A stretch of 64,000 nt of DNA from Halobaculum magnesiiphilum (GCF_019823105.1 NZ_CP081958.1:1798001-1862000), one strand, 5' to 3'. Shown: positions 1-8,803, counted from the first letter of the stretch. A program made the numbers and translations. Notes: a model not told the origin generated them from the letters alone.

Positions 1-57
1 TGTGCTTCTCGCCCCTCGCGCGCTCCCGGCGCGGACGGAGCCGCGCCGGCGCGCGCC
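1..57 (+). repeat. Dispersed hairpin element, copy 1 (3' end only)
   Basis: The window opens inside an intergenic element whose tail matches the ends of the copies at 49109-49384 and 61103-61391. A C-T-C-G-C-G-C-G-C-like lead is followed by a perfect 9-bp stem (CCGGCGCGG at 26-34, CCGCGCCGG at 41-49) and the conserved tail CGCGCGCC at 50-57. The stem sequence differs from the other copies but is fully self-complementary. The rest of the element lies outside the window. Confidence 0.7.
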
Positions 58-119
58 ATGGCTGTCGTCGGATCGGATCGCACCGAAACCACTTCACCCG
101 ACACCGCGAACCCGGTGAC

Positions 120-776
120 GTGTTCGGGCTCGACGCCGCAACCCTCGCCGCCTACGTCGCCGCCGCGGGCGCGCTGATCCTCGTCCCCGGACAGGACACC
201 CTCGTCGTCCTCACCCGCGGGTTCGCCTCGCGCGCGGCCGGCGTCGGCGCGGCCGTCGGGGTCGCCGTCGGCGTCCTGATCCACGCCACCGCGGCGGCGC
301 TGGGACTGGCGGCCGTCTACCGCGCGGTCCCGGCCGCGGCGACGCTCGTCACGCTCGCGGGCGCTGCGTACCTCCTGTGGCTCGCGATCGACACGGCGAA
401 AGGGCACGGTTTCGGGTCGAGACCGCGAGACGGTCGACCGTCTGACGCTCGACCCGACGGCGGCCCCGCGGAGCCCGGAACCGGGACCGTCAGCGACGGG
501 TTCCGTCGCGGCCTCCTGACCAACGTCGCGAACCCGAAGGTCGCGCTCTTTTTCCTCGCGTTCCTCCCCGGATTCGCCGGCGACGGCGAACCGACGACGA
601 TGGTCGCGCTCGGGGCCGTGTACGCCCTGCTCACCGTCGCGTACCTCGGTGCCGTCGGCGCGCTCGCGGGCCGGATCGGCGCGGTGGCGACCGGCCGGAC
701 CGCGCGGGCGATCCGGCTCGGCTCTGCGGCGGTGCTGGTCGCGCTGGCGGCGGCGCTGATCGTGCGGGTCGTGTGA
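120..776 (+). CDS. LysE/RhtB family amino-acid exporter
   Basis: A 218-residue, very hydrophobic protein with five to six predicted membrane segments. The N-terminal segment carries the LysE-type pattern ILVPGQDTLVVLTRG (about residues 20-34), and NVANPKVALFFLAFLPGF (about 138-155) is the second family signature. Family members export amino acids or homoserine lactone-type compounds by proton antiport; the substrate here is unknown. A polar, charged loop of about 35 residues lies between segments 3 and 4. The start is GTG, and no in-frame ATG lies nearby. It reads away from the element at the window start and has no obvious operon partner. Confidence 0.85.
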   Translation: MFGLDAATLAAYVAAAGALILVPGQDTLVVLTRGFASRAAGVGAAVGVAVGVLIHATAAALGLAAVYRAVPAAATLVTLAGAAYLLWLAIDTAKGHGFGSRPRDGRPSDARPDGGPAEPGTGTVSDGFRRGLLTNVANPKVALFFLAFLPGFAGDGEPTTMVALGAVYALLTVAYLGAVGALAGRIGAVATGRTARAIRLGSAAVLVALAAALIVRVV

Positions 777-804
777 GTCGTCGCCTCCGGGGACGCGACC
801 CCGA

Positions 805-1983
805 CTACGCGTTCGGGGCGTCCGCTGCCTCCCCGCCCTCCCGGGCACGCTCGCGGAGGCGGTCGATCCGGTCTCCCAGCGCGACGTTCGCCGAGAGCGG
901 GTTCGGTACCCGCCGACGCGACGGCTCCATGGCGTGCACCTCGGCGTACCGCTCCAGCGCGTCGGCGACGGCGTCGGCGCCGACCGATTCGGCCGCGCGG
1001 TCGTCGGCCGCGACGATTCCCCGGCGCGCGTACCACAGCCCCCCGGCGAGCGCGACGCCGGCGACGGCGACGAGCGGGCCGTTCGGACCGCTGGAACCGG
1101 AGAACGCGGCCAGAAGCGGGACGGCCGCGCCGATCACCGCGCCCATTCGACGCGACAGCGCCCGCGAGCGGACGCGTCCGGCCTGCACCGCGAGCAGCGC
1201 CGCGGCGGTCTCGTCGTCGAGGGCGTCGAGGAACGTGCTCGTCACGAACAGCCGCCGGGTCGGGCCGATCCCGCGGACGAACGCGTTCGCGGTCTCCTCG
1301 TCGTCGGTGTCGAGCACGCGAACCTCGTCGACGAGCCCCGAACCGACCCCGGCGCGCTCGCGGAGGCGGTCGATCCGGGCGGCGTCGTCGTCGGTCGGCT
1401 TTCGCGTCGACCGGAGCGCGCCGACGATCCAGGGCGACGCCGCGAGCACCCCGACCACGAGCGCGACGAGCCCGGCCGCGACGGCGACTATCGAGGCGCC
1501 TGACCCGACACCGACCCGGAACGGCGTGAACGCGAGCGCGAACACGCCGCTCGCGCCCAGCAACCACCGGGCCATCAGTGCGACCGCGCGGCCCGTCCCG
1601 AGGTCGATGTCGCGGACGGCGCGGACCCCGCGCACCGTCGGCGCGTACGCGACGAGCGCGACGGTGCCGGCCGCAGACATCGTCAGGAACTCCGAGAGGA
1701 ACACGTCGACGGCGACGGTGCCGGTCGATCCGCCGACGAGCGCCGCACGGACGGCCGCGCCCAGATCGAGGATCGACAGGAGGCCGTACGCCAGCACCCC
1801 GAGCGGAAGGACGGCGCCGACGTACAGCAAGCGGTACTTCCCGACGGGGTTCGAGAGTCGACGCGCGAGGGCGCTGCCGACGGCGCCGACGACCGCCCCG
1901 AGCAGACAGAGGAGCACCCAGAAGACGACCGGCGGGCCGAGATCGGGCGTGGAGGACGCGACTGCGGACTGAAGCGGGACCAT
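805..1983 (-). CDS. Membrane protein of the M48 peptidase fold, catalytic residues lost
   Basis: A protein of 392 residues with about five membrane segments in the first 190 residues, a cytosolic-looking middle and one or two further segments. The middle ([21 protein letters not shown], then [12 protein letters not shown]) follows the HtpX/Ste24 layout just before the zinc site. Where family members have HExxH this one has A-V-Q-A-G-R, and the downstream Glu of the E-(A)-A-D motif is also absent ([13 protein letters not shown]). It therefore looks like a pseudo-peptidase. ATG at 1983 is preferred: the upstream in-frame extension lies antisense to hisG and looks like shadow coding. It is divergent from hisG. 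The role is unknown. Confidence 0.65.
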   Translation of the reverse strand: MVPLQSAVASSTPDLGPPVVFWVLLCLLGAVVGAVGSALARRLSNPVGKYRLLYVGAVLPLGVLAYGLLSILDLGAAVRAALVGGSTGTVAVDVFLSEFLTMSAAGTVALVAYAPTVRGVRAVRDIDLGTGRAVALMARWLLGASGVFALAFTPFRVGVGSGASIVAVAAGLVALVVGVLAASPWIVGALRSTRKPTDDDAARIDRLRERAGVGSGLVDEVRVLDTDDEETANAFVRGIGPTRRLFVTSTFLDALDDETAAALLAVQAGRVRSRALSRRMGAVIGAAVPLLAAFSGSSGPNGPLVAVAGVALAGGLWYARRGIVAADDRAAESVGADAVADALERYAEVHAMEPSRRRVPNPLSANVALGDRIDRLRERAREGGEAADAPNA

Positions 1984-2106
1984 GCGCGGCGATCCCGTCG
2001 CGCGGGTGAAAACCGTGCCGAACCGCCGGGATCCCGGGAGCAGTCTCGGCGACGGTCGCGCACCGCCCCCGACGGACTCAAGGACGGCGGCGCCGTCACC
2101 ACGGCC

Positions 2107-2958
2107 ATGCGCATCGCCGTGCCCAACAAGGGCCGCCTGCACGAGCCGACGATCGACCTGCTCGAACGCGCCGGCCTGCACATCGAGAACACCGCCGACC
2201 GGCAGCTGTACGCCGACACGGTCGACCCGGACGTGTCCGTGCTGTTCGCGCGCGCCGCCGACATCCCGGAGTACGTCGCCGACGGCGCCGCCGACGTGGG
2301 GATCACCGGACTCGATCAGGCCAGGGAGTCGGGTCACGACCTCGTCGACCTGCTCGATCTGGGCTACGGCCGCTGCCGGCTCGTGCTCGCGGCGCCCGAG
2401 GACGGCGACATCGCCGACCCCGAGGACGTTTCCGGCTTGACCGTCGCCACCGAGTTCCCGCGGATCACCCGGGAGTACTTCGACCGGAAGGGGATCGACT
2501 GCGAGGTCGTCGAGGTGACGGGCGCGACCGAGCTCACCCCGCACGTCGACATGGCCGACGCCATCGTCGACATCACCTCCACGGGCACCACCCTCCAGGT
2601 GAACCGCCTCGCGGTCGTCGACGAGGTGCTCGCCTCCTCGGTCCGGCTGTTCGCCCGTCCCGACGTGGCCGACGACGACAAGGTCGGGCAGGTGCGGACG
2701 GCCTTCGAGTCGGTGACCGCCGCCGAGGACAAGCGCTACCTGATGATGAACGCGCCGCGCGAGGCGCTCGCGGACGTGAAGGAGGTGCTCCCCGGCATGG
2801 GCGGCCCGACGGTGATGGACGTGGCCGACGGCGAGACCGAACACGTCGCCGTCCACGCGGTCGTCGACGAGCGCGCGGTGTTCGAGGTCATCGACGAGCT
2901 GAAGCGCGTCGGCGCCAGCGACATCCTCGTCACCGAGATCGAGCGACTCGTCGAGTAG
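2107..2958 (+). CDS. hisG: ATP phosphoribosyltransferase, long form
   Basis: First enzyme of histidine synthesis: it condenses ATP with PRPP to give phosphoribosyl-ATP. The 283 residues begin with the typical [11 protein letters not shown]. The PRPP-binding region [13 protein letters not shown] is near residues 155-167, and a C-terminal ACT-like regulatory domain (about 210-283) marks the long form, which acts without HisZ and is normally inhibited by histidine. hisI lies 28 kb away on the same strand, so histidine genes are scattered, as is usual in haloarchaea. The start is an ATG a few bases after a C-rich, TATA-poor stretch; no clear promoter was seen. Confidence 0.97.
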   Translation: MRIAVPNKGRLHEPTIDLLERAGLHIENTADRQLYADTVDPDVSVLFARAADIPEYVADGAADVGITGLDQARESGHDLVDLLDLGYGRCRLVLAAPEDGDIADPEDVSGLTVATEFPRITREYFDRKGIDCEVVEVTGATELTPHVDMADAIVDITSTGTTLQVNRLAVVDEVLASSVRLFARPDVADDDKVGQVRTAFESVTAAEDKRYLMMNAPREALADVKEVLPGMGGPTVMDVADGETEHVAVHAVVDERAVFEVIDELKRVGASDILVTEIERLVE

Positions 2959-2975
2959 CGCTCCGCCCGAAAATC

Positions 2976-3035
2976 AGTCACCGTCTCGCCGCAGCAGTCA
3001 CCGTCTCTCCGCTGTAGTCACCGACCGCCGCAGCG
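2976..3035. repeat. 20-bp tandem repeat downstream of hisG
   Basis: Three adjacent 20-base units each begin AGTCACCG (2976, 2996, 3016). Units 1 and 2 differ at only a few positions and unit 3 is more diverged. The array fills most of the gap between the ends of the convergent genes hisG and the NTF2-like gene. Confidence 0.75.
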
Positions 3036-3050
3036 ACCGGACCGGCGACA

Positions 3051-3458
3051 CTACGCGCCGATCGCCTGTTGCCAGGCGGCGGTGTCGGTGTAGTCGACGA
3101 ACTTGACCAGCCGCCCGTCCCGGAAGTCACACACGTGTGCGAACGGCGCTTCGAGCGACTCGCCCGACGAGCGGACCGTCCCGCGGTCGGTGCCGAGGAC
3201 GACGATCGTGTCGCCGCCGTCGACGTACCGCTCCGGGACGGCCGCGAACGGTTCCATGTCCTCCATTACCGGCGCGAACACGTGCTCCGTGATCGCGTCG
3301 GGGCCGCGATAGGTGCCGGCGTACCGCGAGCCTTCGGGTTCGGTCCACTCGATGTCCGGGTCCATGTGCCCGAGCACCGTCTCCACGTCGCCGTCGTTGA
3401 ACGCGCTGTACATCTCCTGGACGATCTCCAGGTTGGTTCTGGCCGCTGTGCTCGCCAT
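3051..3458 (-). CDS. NTF2-like / SnoaL-like protein
   Basis: A protein of 135 residues beginning MASTAARTNLEIVQEMYSAF. The opening helix (EIVQEMYSAFNDGDVETVLGHMDPDIEW) and the later V-(V)-L-G-T strand with FAHVCDFRDGRLVKF are the standard cone-shaped NTF2 fold. Members include small isomerases, cyclases and ligand-binding proteins; nothing here fixes the reaction. ATG at 3458 is chosen over the TTG and GTG codons just upstream. A TATA-like CTATTTACC lies about 35-43 bases before it on the same strand. It is probably monocistronic. Confidence 0.75.
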   Translation of the reverse strand: MASTAARTNLEIVQEMYSAFNDGDVETVLGHMDPDIEWTEPEGSRYAGTYRGPDAITEHVFAPVMEDMEPFAAVPERYVDGGDTIVVLGTDRGTVRSSGESLEAPFAHVCDFRDGRLVKFVDYTDTAAWQQAIGA

Positions 3459-3575
3459 TTCTTTCACCAACGATCGTGTACGTCTCGTGAGGGTAAATAG
3501 AGGAGTTGCCAGATGCGCACACGATGCGGCCGGATCGTCGAGTCACGGACGGAAACGGCGGAAAAGTCCGGGTTT

Positions 3576-4541
3576 TCACTTCGAGCCTTCCTCCCGATTC
3601 CTCTCCGTTCGCCACCGCAGCGTCGGCGACCCGATCCGCGGGTCTAGGCCGACGCCGATCCCGCGCCCGTCGCCCTCGCGGTAGCGCACCCACGCGACCG
3701 TCGCGGCGATCCCGAGCACGATCGCGCCCACCCCGAGCAGTCCCGCCTCGGGGCCGAACGACCCCCCGGTCACGAGCGCCGGCCCGGTCGATTCGAGGTC
3801 GACGACGGCGGCGTCGATGCCGAGCCCGCTGACGGGGAAGCCGTACAGCAACCCCTGCGCGGCGTTCCAGGAGACGTGGACGCCCACCGGGAACGACAGC
3901 CGCCCGGTGAGCACGAACCCGACGCCGAGGAACGCCCCCGCGAGGGTGATCCCGACGGTCGAGGCGAGTGAGGCGCCCGGGTTGGCCGCGTGCAGCAGGC
4001 CGAAGACGGCCGCCGAGACGGCCAACGCGCCCCCGACGGCCACGCGCTCGCCCGCGAAGCGGAGTCCCTCGGCGACGTTGACCAGCAGGAGCCCGCGGGA
4101 GACGAGCTCCTCGTAGAAGCCCACGACGAGGAACACCAGGAGGACGGAGCCGAAGCCGGCCGCGGTGCCGACGAGCGTGTCGGCGACGCGGAACCACCCG
4201 GCGGCGAGACCGACGCCGGCGACGACCGTCTGGAGTGCGACCCCGAGCGCGAGCCCGGCGCCCAGGTCCGCGAGCCAGCCGGGCTCGCGGCGCAGTCCCA
4301 GATCGGCGACCGTGCGGATATCGACGTACCGAGCCGCCAGCAGCGTCGCCCCTGCCACCGCGAGCATCGGAAGGACGGTCGACAGCGGGACCGGAAGGCC
4401 GAGGACGCCGGCGGCGACCCCGCCGGCGACGAGCGCGACGACGATCACGACGAGGGCGGCCGCGAGTCGGATCGGCGCGCGCGGGCGGCGCTCGGCGGCG
4501 TTCCAGACGGCCGACCGGACGGCGTCGACGACCCCGGTCAT
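3576..4541 (-). CDS. CPBP-family intramembrane metalloprotease (CAAX-like)
   Basis: A 321-residue integral membrane protein with about eight hydrophobic segments. The three CPBP/Abi motifs are present in order: EELVSRG (near residue 165), the His motif GLLHAANP (near 200) and HVSWNAAQG (near 238). In the family these residues bind the metal and cut substrates within the membrane, for example prenylated proteins or regulators. The last 40 residues are charged and probably cytosolic. It overlaps the end of the upstream 117-residue membrane protein by 4 bases (ATGA), so the two are translationally coupled. Confidence 0.87.
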   Translation of the reverse strand: MTGVVDAVRSAVWNAAERRPRAPIRLAAALVVIVVALVAGGVAAGVLGLPVPLSTVLPMLAVAGATLLAARYVDIRTVADLGLRREPGWLADLGAGLALGVALQTVVAGVGLAAGWFRVADTLVGTAAGFGSVLLVFLVVGFYEELVSRGLLLVNVAEGLRFAGERVAVGGALAVSAAVFGLLHAANPGASLASTVGITLAGAFLGVGFVLTGRLSFPVGVHVSWNAAQGLLYGFPVSGLGIDAAVVDLESTGPALVTGGSFGPEAGLLGVGAIVLGIAATVAWVRYREGDGRGIGVGLDPRIGSPTLRWRTERNREEGSK

Positions 4542-4891
4542 CCGGGAGCAGTCTGGTAGATCGCGAGGATCTGTTGGATCCCGATGGCCGCCAGGACGGT
4601 CAACGCGTAGTGCATCGCGGTGATCATCGCGGTGCCGCGACGGTCCAGCCCGTACGCGAGGCGCACGACGACGAAGTCGACGACGAGCGCGATGGCGATG
4701 ACGCCGGCCGTCGGCAACACGGCCGCCGACAGGCCGACGAGCGCCATCGCGACGCCCGGCGGGACCGCCTGCCTGAGCTCGGCCTCGTCGCCGAGGACGA
4801 AGTAGGCGGCCGTGTTCGCCAACAGCGTCGACAGCACCGCGATGAGGAGGAACCCGGCGAGGACGCCGAGCGAGGACTGTTGCAGCAGCAC
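4538..4891 (-). CDS. Small conserved membrane protein
   Basis: A protein of 117 residues with three to four membrane segments, beginning MLLQQSSLGVLAGFLLIAV and ending YALTVLAAIGIQQILAIY. No catalytic motif is visible. It starts one base after the end of the TBP gene and overlaps the CPBP protease by 4 bases, so it may be read through from TBP or form a pair with the protease. It resembles haloarchaea-only DUF proteins. The function is unknown. Confidence 0.7.
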   Translation of the reverse strand: MLLQQSSLGVLAGFLLIAVLSTLLANTAAYFVLGDEAELRQAVPPGVAMALVGLSAAVLPTAGVIAIALVVDFVVVRLAYGLDRRGTAMITAMHYALTVLAAIGIQQILAIYQTAPG

Positions 4892-4892
4892 G

Positions 4893-5453
4893 CTACCCGA
4901 GCAGCCCCAGCTCCGAGAGCCGGTCGGAAATGACCCGAACGGCCGCCTCGGCGTCGGCGGGCTCCGTCCCGCCGGTGATGACGAGCTTGCCGGAGCCGAA
5001 CAACAGGGCCACGACGTCGGGCTCGTCGATGCGGTAGACGAGGCCGGGGAACTGCTCGGGCTCGTACTCGATGTTCTCCAGGCCGAGCCCGATCGCGATC
5101 GCGTTCAGGTTCAGATCCTTCCCCAGATCTGCGGAGGTGACGATGTTCTGGACGGTGATCTCGGGGTCCTCCTCGATCGGGATATCCAGCGCGCGCAGCT
5201 CGTCGAACACCATGTGGAGCGCCTCGTGGACGGCGTCGGTGCTCTTGGCGCCAGTGCAGACGATCTTGCCCGAGCGGAAGATGAGCGCGGCGCTCTTCGG
5301 GTCGGTCGTCCGGTACACCAGCCCGGGAAACTGCTCGGGGTCGTAGTCAGCCCCCTCGAGATCCATGGCGACCGTCTGGAGGTCCAACTCCTGCTCGATC
5401 CCCGTCGACGCGACGACGTTCTCGATGTTGATCGACTTCGTGGGATCAGGCAT
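4893..5453 (-). CDS. tbp: TATA-box-binding protein
   Basis: A 186-residue general transcription factor that binds the TATA box and recruits TFB and RNA polymerase. The two direct repeats of the saddle fold are evident: each contains YxPEQFPGLVYR (near residues 38-49 and 129-140) and an F-x-SGK-(I/L)-V-x-TG motif. The start MPDPTKSINIENVVAS matches haloarchaeal orthologues; earlier in-frame codons run into the upstream gene region and are rejected. The acidic surface residues are typical of halophiles. A TATA-like box lies just upstream. Confidence 0.97.
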   Translation of the reverse strand: MPDPTKSINIENVVASTGIEQELDLQTVAMDLEGADYDPEQFPGLVYRTTDPKSAALIFRSGKIVCTGAKSTDAVHEALHMVFDELRALDIPIEEDPEITVQNIVTSADLGKDLNLNAIAIGLGLENIEYEPEQFPGLVYRIDEPDVVALLFGSGKLVITGGTEPADAEAAVRVISDRLSELGLLG

Positions 5454-5471
5454 TCTCGTTGGAACCGACGG

Positions 5472-5485
5472 TTTAAATGAATAAA
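5472..5485 (-). promoter_or_regulatory. Probable promoter of tbp
   Basis: On the minus strand TTTATTCATTTAAA lies about 19-32 bases before the tbp start codon, in otherwise G+C-rich DNA. The spacing suggests a leaderless or nearly leaderless transcript. Confidence 0.6.
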
Positions 5486-5592
5486 GTACTACCGCCGTGC
5501 CCCCATGCGGATTCACTCCGCGGGAGTCGGCGCCGCCCTCGGCGCCGGCCCGAACCCGTGCGTTCAAGCGCCGCGCCGCCGCACGTCCGTCC

Positions 5593-6612
5593 GTGTACGG
5601 GTTGGAGTTCGTCGGCGACGAGGACCGGTTCGCGGCGCTGGAGGCGGGGGTCGCCGCCGCGACCGGGATCGAACGCGTCGCCCCGGGACTGGCGGTCGCC
5701 GACGCGGTCGACCCCGAGCGCGTGCGCGGGCTGGCGTACACCAGACGTGCGCTCGACCTGCTCGGGCGGACGGACGCCGACCCGCGAAGCGCCCGCGCGG
5801 TCGTCGAGGCCGCGAGCATCGGGCGGGAGGGCACGGTCGCCGTTCGCGCGCGCGCGCTCCGCGACAGCCCCGCCGTCTCGACGAGCGAGGTCGAACGCGA
5901 GTGCGGGAGCGCGCTCGTCGTGCGCGGCTTCGACGTTGACCTCGACGATCCCGACCACACCCTCCGCGTGCTGTTCGCCGACGATACCTGTCTGGTCGGG
6001 TGGGTCGTCGCCGAGTCCGTCCGCGACTTCTCCGCACGCCGGCCCACGGATCGGCCGTTCTTCCAGCCGGGAAGCATGGCGCCGATGGACGCCCGCGCGT
6101 ACGCGAACCTCGCGGGGGCGGGCCCCGGAACCCGGCTCGTCGACCCGATGTGCGGGACCGGCGGCGTGCTCATCGAGGCGGGGCTCGTCGGCAGCGACGT
6201 CGTCGGCAACGACGCCCAGGCGAAGATGGTCCGCGGCGCCCGCGAGAACCTCGCGCACTACCTCGACGGGGCAGGGTCGCCCGCGGCGCCCGCGACGCTC
6301 GGCCCTTCGCCCGGCGGGTTCGACGTGATCCGAGGCGACGCCACCGCGCTCGCACTTCGCGACGACGCCGCCGACGGGGTCGTGTTCGACGCGCCCTACG
6401 GTCGCCAGTCGAAGATCGCGCGCCACAGCCTCGACGACCTCGTCGGCGACGCGCTCGCGGAGGCGGCACGGGTCGCGCCGCGGGGCGTGCTGGTCGCGGA
6501 CCGGTCATGGCGCGATGCCGCAGTCGACGCCGGCTGGCGCGTCACCGACTCCTTCCGGCGGCGGGTCCACCGCAGTCTCGTCCGACACGTGCACGTGCTG
6601 GACCGGGCGTAG
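5593..6612 (+). CDS. THUMP-type tRNA (guanine-10-N2) methyltransferase
   Basis: A protein of about 339 residues. The N-terminal half is a THUMP-like RNA-binding region and the C-terminal half is a Rossmann methyltransferase. Motif I is DPMCGTGGVLIEAG (about residues 178-191); motif IV is FDAPYGRQS, close to the (N/D)PPY of N2-guanine methyltransferases but with Ala at the first Pro. The match is to archaeal TrmG10/Trm11-type enzymes acting on tRNA G10. GTG at 5593 is preferred because VYGLEFVGDEDRF aligns with the usual beginning; the upstream Arg/Pro-rich extension looks non-coding. The promoter region is shared divergently with tbp. Confidence 0.88.
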   Translation: MYGLEFVGDEDRFAALEAGVAAATGIERVAPGLAVADAVDPERVRGLAYTRRALDLLGRTDADPRSARAVVEAASIGREGTVAVRARALRDSPAVSTSEVERECGSALVVRGFDVDLDDPDHTLRVLFADDTCLVGWVVAESVRDFSARRPTDRPFFQPGSMAPMDARAYANLAGAGPGTRLVDPMCGTGGVLIEAGLVGSDVVGNDAQAKMVRGARENLAHYLDGAGSPAAPATLGPSPGGFDVIRGDATALALRDDAADGVVFDAPYGRQSKIARHSLDDLVGDALAEAARVAPRGVLVADRSWRDAAVDAGWRVTDSFRRRVHRSLVRHVHVLDRA

Positions 6613-6717
6613 CGGGCGGGCCTGCCGCCGGGGACGGCGTTCCCGTGACAGCGGTGATCGCTCTCTTGAACTGAACGAAGGCGACCGGAAAACGACGCGC
6701 TACTTCGCGGCGAGCGA

Positions 6718-7815
6718 CTACTCCTCGGCGAGCAGTTCGTCGACCAGTTCTTCGGGGTCGAACCGCCGCAGGTCGTCGTACCCCTGCCCGACGCCGAGGA
6801 AGAGGATCGGCTTGCCCGTGACGTACGCGATGGAGATGGCGGCGCCGCCGGAGGAGTCGGCGTCGGCCTTCGTGAGGACCGAGCCGTCGATCGCCGCGGC
6901 GTCGTCGAACTCCTGGGCGCGCTTGACGGCGTCCTGGCCGGCGACCGCCTCGTCGACGAACAGCGTCATGTCGGGGTCCACGACGCGGTCGATCTTCTCC
7001 AGTTGCGCCATCAGGTCGTTGCTGGTGTGGAGGCGGCCGGCGGTGTCGCCGAGCACCACGTCGATGTCGTTGGCCTCGGCGTACTCGACGCCGTCGTAGA
7101 TGACGGCCGCCGGGTCGCCGCCCTGCTCGTGGGCGATGAGCTTCCGGTCGAGCGCCTCGGCGTGCTCGCGGATCTGCTCGTTCGCGCCCGCGCGGTAGGT
7201 GTCGCCGTTCGCCAGCACCGACGAGTAGCCGCGCTCGTCGAGCCACTCGGAGAGCTTCGCGATGGTCGTGGTCTTCCCGACGCCGTTGACGCCGGTGAAC
7301 ACGACCGTGACGGGCTTGTCCGCCTCGGCGATCCGCTCCTCGAAGTCGAACTGCCCGACGCTGATCACGTCCAGCAGCGCGTCGTGGAGCGCCTCGGTGA
7401 CGAGCTGGTCGGTCGTCTGCACCTGCGCGCGCGTCTCGCCGAGCATCTTCTCGCGGACGGTCTCGAGGATGCGGTCGGCGACGCTCATCTCCACGTCGCT
7501 GGACAACAGCGCGAGTTCCAGGTCCTGAAGGGGCTCCTCGAGGTCCTCCTCCTCGATGATGACCTTCCCGGTCGCGAACGCCGCCGCGCGCTTGAGGCGC
7601 CCGGGGCCGGCGGACTCGTCGTCGGCCGGCTCGCCCTCGGCGGGGTCGGTCGAGGCTGCCTCGTCGGGGGCCGCCTCGGCGGTCGCGTCCGCGTCGATGT
7701 CCGCCGCGGCGTCGACCTCGGCGGCTTCGGCGTCGGCCTCCTCGGCCTTCTCCTCGACTTCCTCGGCGGCGTCCTCGCGGAACGAGGAGAGCTTGTCCTT
7801 CAGGCCGTCGAACAT
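6718..7815 (-). CDS. ftsY: Signal recognition particle receptor FtsY
   Basis: A 365-residue GTPase that docks SRP-ribosome complexes at the membrane. The first 90 residues are a long acidic A domain rich in Glu and Ala. The N domain follows, and the G domain contains G1 GVNGVGKTTT (near residue 173), DTYRAGA, G3 DTAGRLHTS and G4 TKAD. It is the last gene of the rpl18a-pfdA-ftsY run, three bases after pfdA, an arrangement typical of haloarchaea. Confidence 0.97.
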   Translation of the reverse strand: MFDGLKDKLSSFREDAAEEVEEKAEEADAEAAEVDAAADIDADATAEAAPDEAASTDPAEGEPADDESAGPGRLKRAAAFATGKVIIEEEDLEEPLQDLELALLSSDVEMSVADRILETVREKMLGETRAQVQTTDQLVTEALHDALLDVISVGQFDFEERIAEADKPVTVVFTGVNGVGKTTTIAKLSEWLDERGYSSVLANGDTYRAGANEQIREHAEALDRKLIAHEQGGDPAAVIYDGVEYAEANDIDVVLGDTAGRLHTSNDLMAQLEKIDRVVDPDMTLFVDEAVAGQDAVKRAQEFDDAAAIDGSVLTKADADSSGGAAISIAYVTGKPILFLGVGQGYDDLRRFDPEELVDELLAEE

Positions 7816-7818
7816 TCC

Positions 7819-8301
7819 TTACTCGTCCCCGTCGTCCTCGTCGGCCATCTGCTGCATCTGCTGCATCTGCTGTTGCTGCATCTGCTGTTGCATCTGCTGG
7901 GCCTGCTGTTCGAGCTGCTGGCTCTCGGCCTCGAGGTCGGCCTTCTCGTCGCTGACGGTGTCGATCTGGTCGTCGAGTGCGTCCTTGCGCCCCTCGAGGG
8001 CCTCCACGGCGTCGCCCTCCTCCAGTTCGGCGGCGTAGTCGCCGCCGAGGCTCACGACGATCTCGTCGAGGTCCTGGACCTCGGCGCGGACGTACGCGCC
8101 GCCGCCCAGCGGCACCTGAACCGTCGAGCCGGTTTCGATCTGGCCGACGGCGTCGATGGCGTCGTCGATGTCGCGCTGCTCCTGCCGGAGGTCGTCGATC
8201 TCCTCCTCCAGCTCCTCGATCTCCGCCTCGATCGCCTGGATCTCCTGGGAGATCTGCTGCATCTGCTGCTGGCCGGGACCGCCGCCACCACCGAGGCTCA
8301 T
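7819..8301 (-). CDS. pfdA: Prefoldin alpha subunit
   Basis: A chaperone subunit of 160 residues: an N-terminal coiled coil (about 14-60), a central beta-hairpin (TVQVPLGGGAYVRAEV and VVSLGGDYAAELE) and a C-terminal coiled coil. Prefoldin delivers unfolded proteins to the thermosome. The C-terminus is a Met/Gln run of M-Q-Q type units (about 130-152) encoded by a CTGCTG/CATCTG microsatellite, longer than most family members need. The start overlaps the stop of rpl18a by two bases. Confidence 0.95.
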   Translation of the reverse strand: MSLGGGGGPGQQQMQQISQEIQAIEAEIEELEEEIDDLRQEQRDIDDAIDAVGQIETGSTVQVPLGGGAYVRAEVQDLDEIVVSLGGDYAAELEEGDAVEALEGRKDALDDQIDTVSDEKADLEAESQQLEQQAQQMQQQMQQQQMQQMQQMADEDDGDE

Positions 8302-8474
8302 TCGGCGACCACCTCGCCGATCTCGATCTGGGTGCGGTTCAGGTTGTGCTCGGCGCCGAACTTCGAGAGGACGTGCTCGCGCGCCACGTTCTCGTTGACC
8401 GCGTCGAGCGAGCGGGTGAACGCCTGCATCCCGTCTCGGGTCTGGAACTCGCCGCTAACAGTGAACTGGCTCAT
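8298..8474 (-). CDS. rpl18a: 50S ribosomal protein L18Ae (LX)
   Basis: A 58-residue protein reading MSQFTVSGEFQTRDG, then FTRSLDAVNENVAREHVLSK and a tail ending EIGEVVAE. This is the short archaeal LX/L18Ae form. It ends within the start of pfdA (ATG and TGA overlapping), so the two are co-translated. In many haloarchaea eif6 directly precedes it; here a 329-bp hairpin-rich gap separates them. Confidence 0.93.
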   Translation of the reverse strand: MSQFTVSGEFQTRDGMQAFTRSLDAVNENVAREHVLSKFGAEHNLNRTQIEIGEVVAE

Positions 8475-8803
8475 GTGCCCGAAAAACCGCTCGGGAGCGG
8501 GAAGTACCTTCCGACTCGGACCCCTTAGCCAGGTCGACGGCCGCGGCGACGGCGAACGTCGGATCGGCCGGTCGTCCGGGCCTCGCTTCGTTGATGGGCG
8601 GCTCGCTCACAAGCTCGCCGTTCACGAGACCGGCGGTCTCGTGAGCTCACAAATCGCGGAGCGATTTGTGAACGCCGTTGTCCGAGGCCCCCTTCGGTCA
8701 GCCTCGCTTCCTTCATGGGCGGCTCGGGCCTCGCGACCTCGCTCCGCTCGGTCGCGAACACCTCTCCGCCGTTTGTCGTCGCCTCACTCCGTTCGGCGAC
8801 GCT
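8475..8803. repeat. Hairpin-rich gap with a direct repeat
   Basis: No gene is supported in this stretch. It holds four perfect or near-perfect hairpins: CACGAGACC/GGTCTCGTG (8623-8643), TCACAAATCGC/GCGATTTGTGA (8647-8671), TCGCGACC/GGTCGCGA (8731-8757) and CGTCGCC/GGCGACG (8777-8801). A 25-bp direct repeat beginning CCTCGCTTC (8581-8605 and 8702-8726) has two mismatches. The region just upstream of rpl18a should also contain that gene's promoter. Confidence 0.75.

Noticed and set aside
805..2856. Extended start of the M48-like gene up to 2856
   Set aside because: The extension is antisense to hisG and has none of the membrane pattern; ATG 1983 gives a complete protein.
7858..7920. CTGCTG/CATCTG microsatellite in pfdA as a separate repeat element
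   Set aside because: It is in frame and codes the Met/Gln tail of prefoldin alpha, so it is part of the gene.
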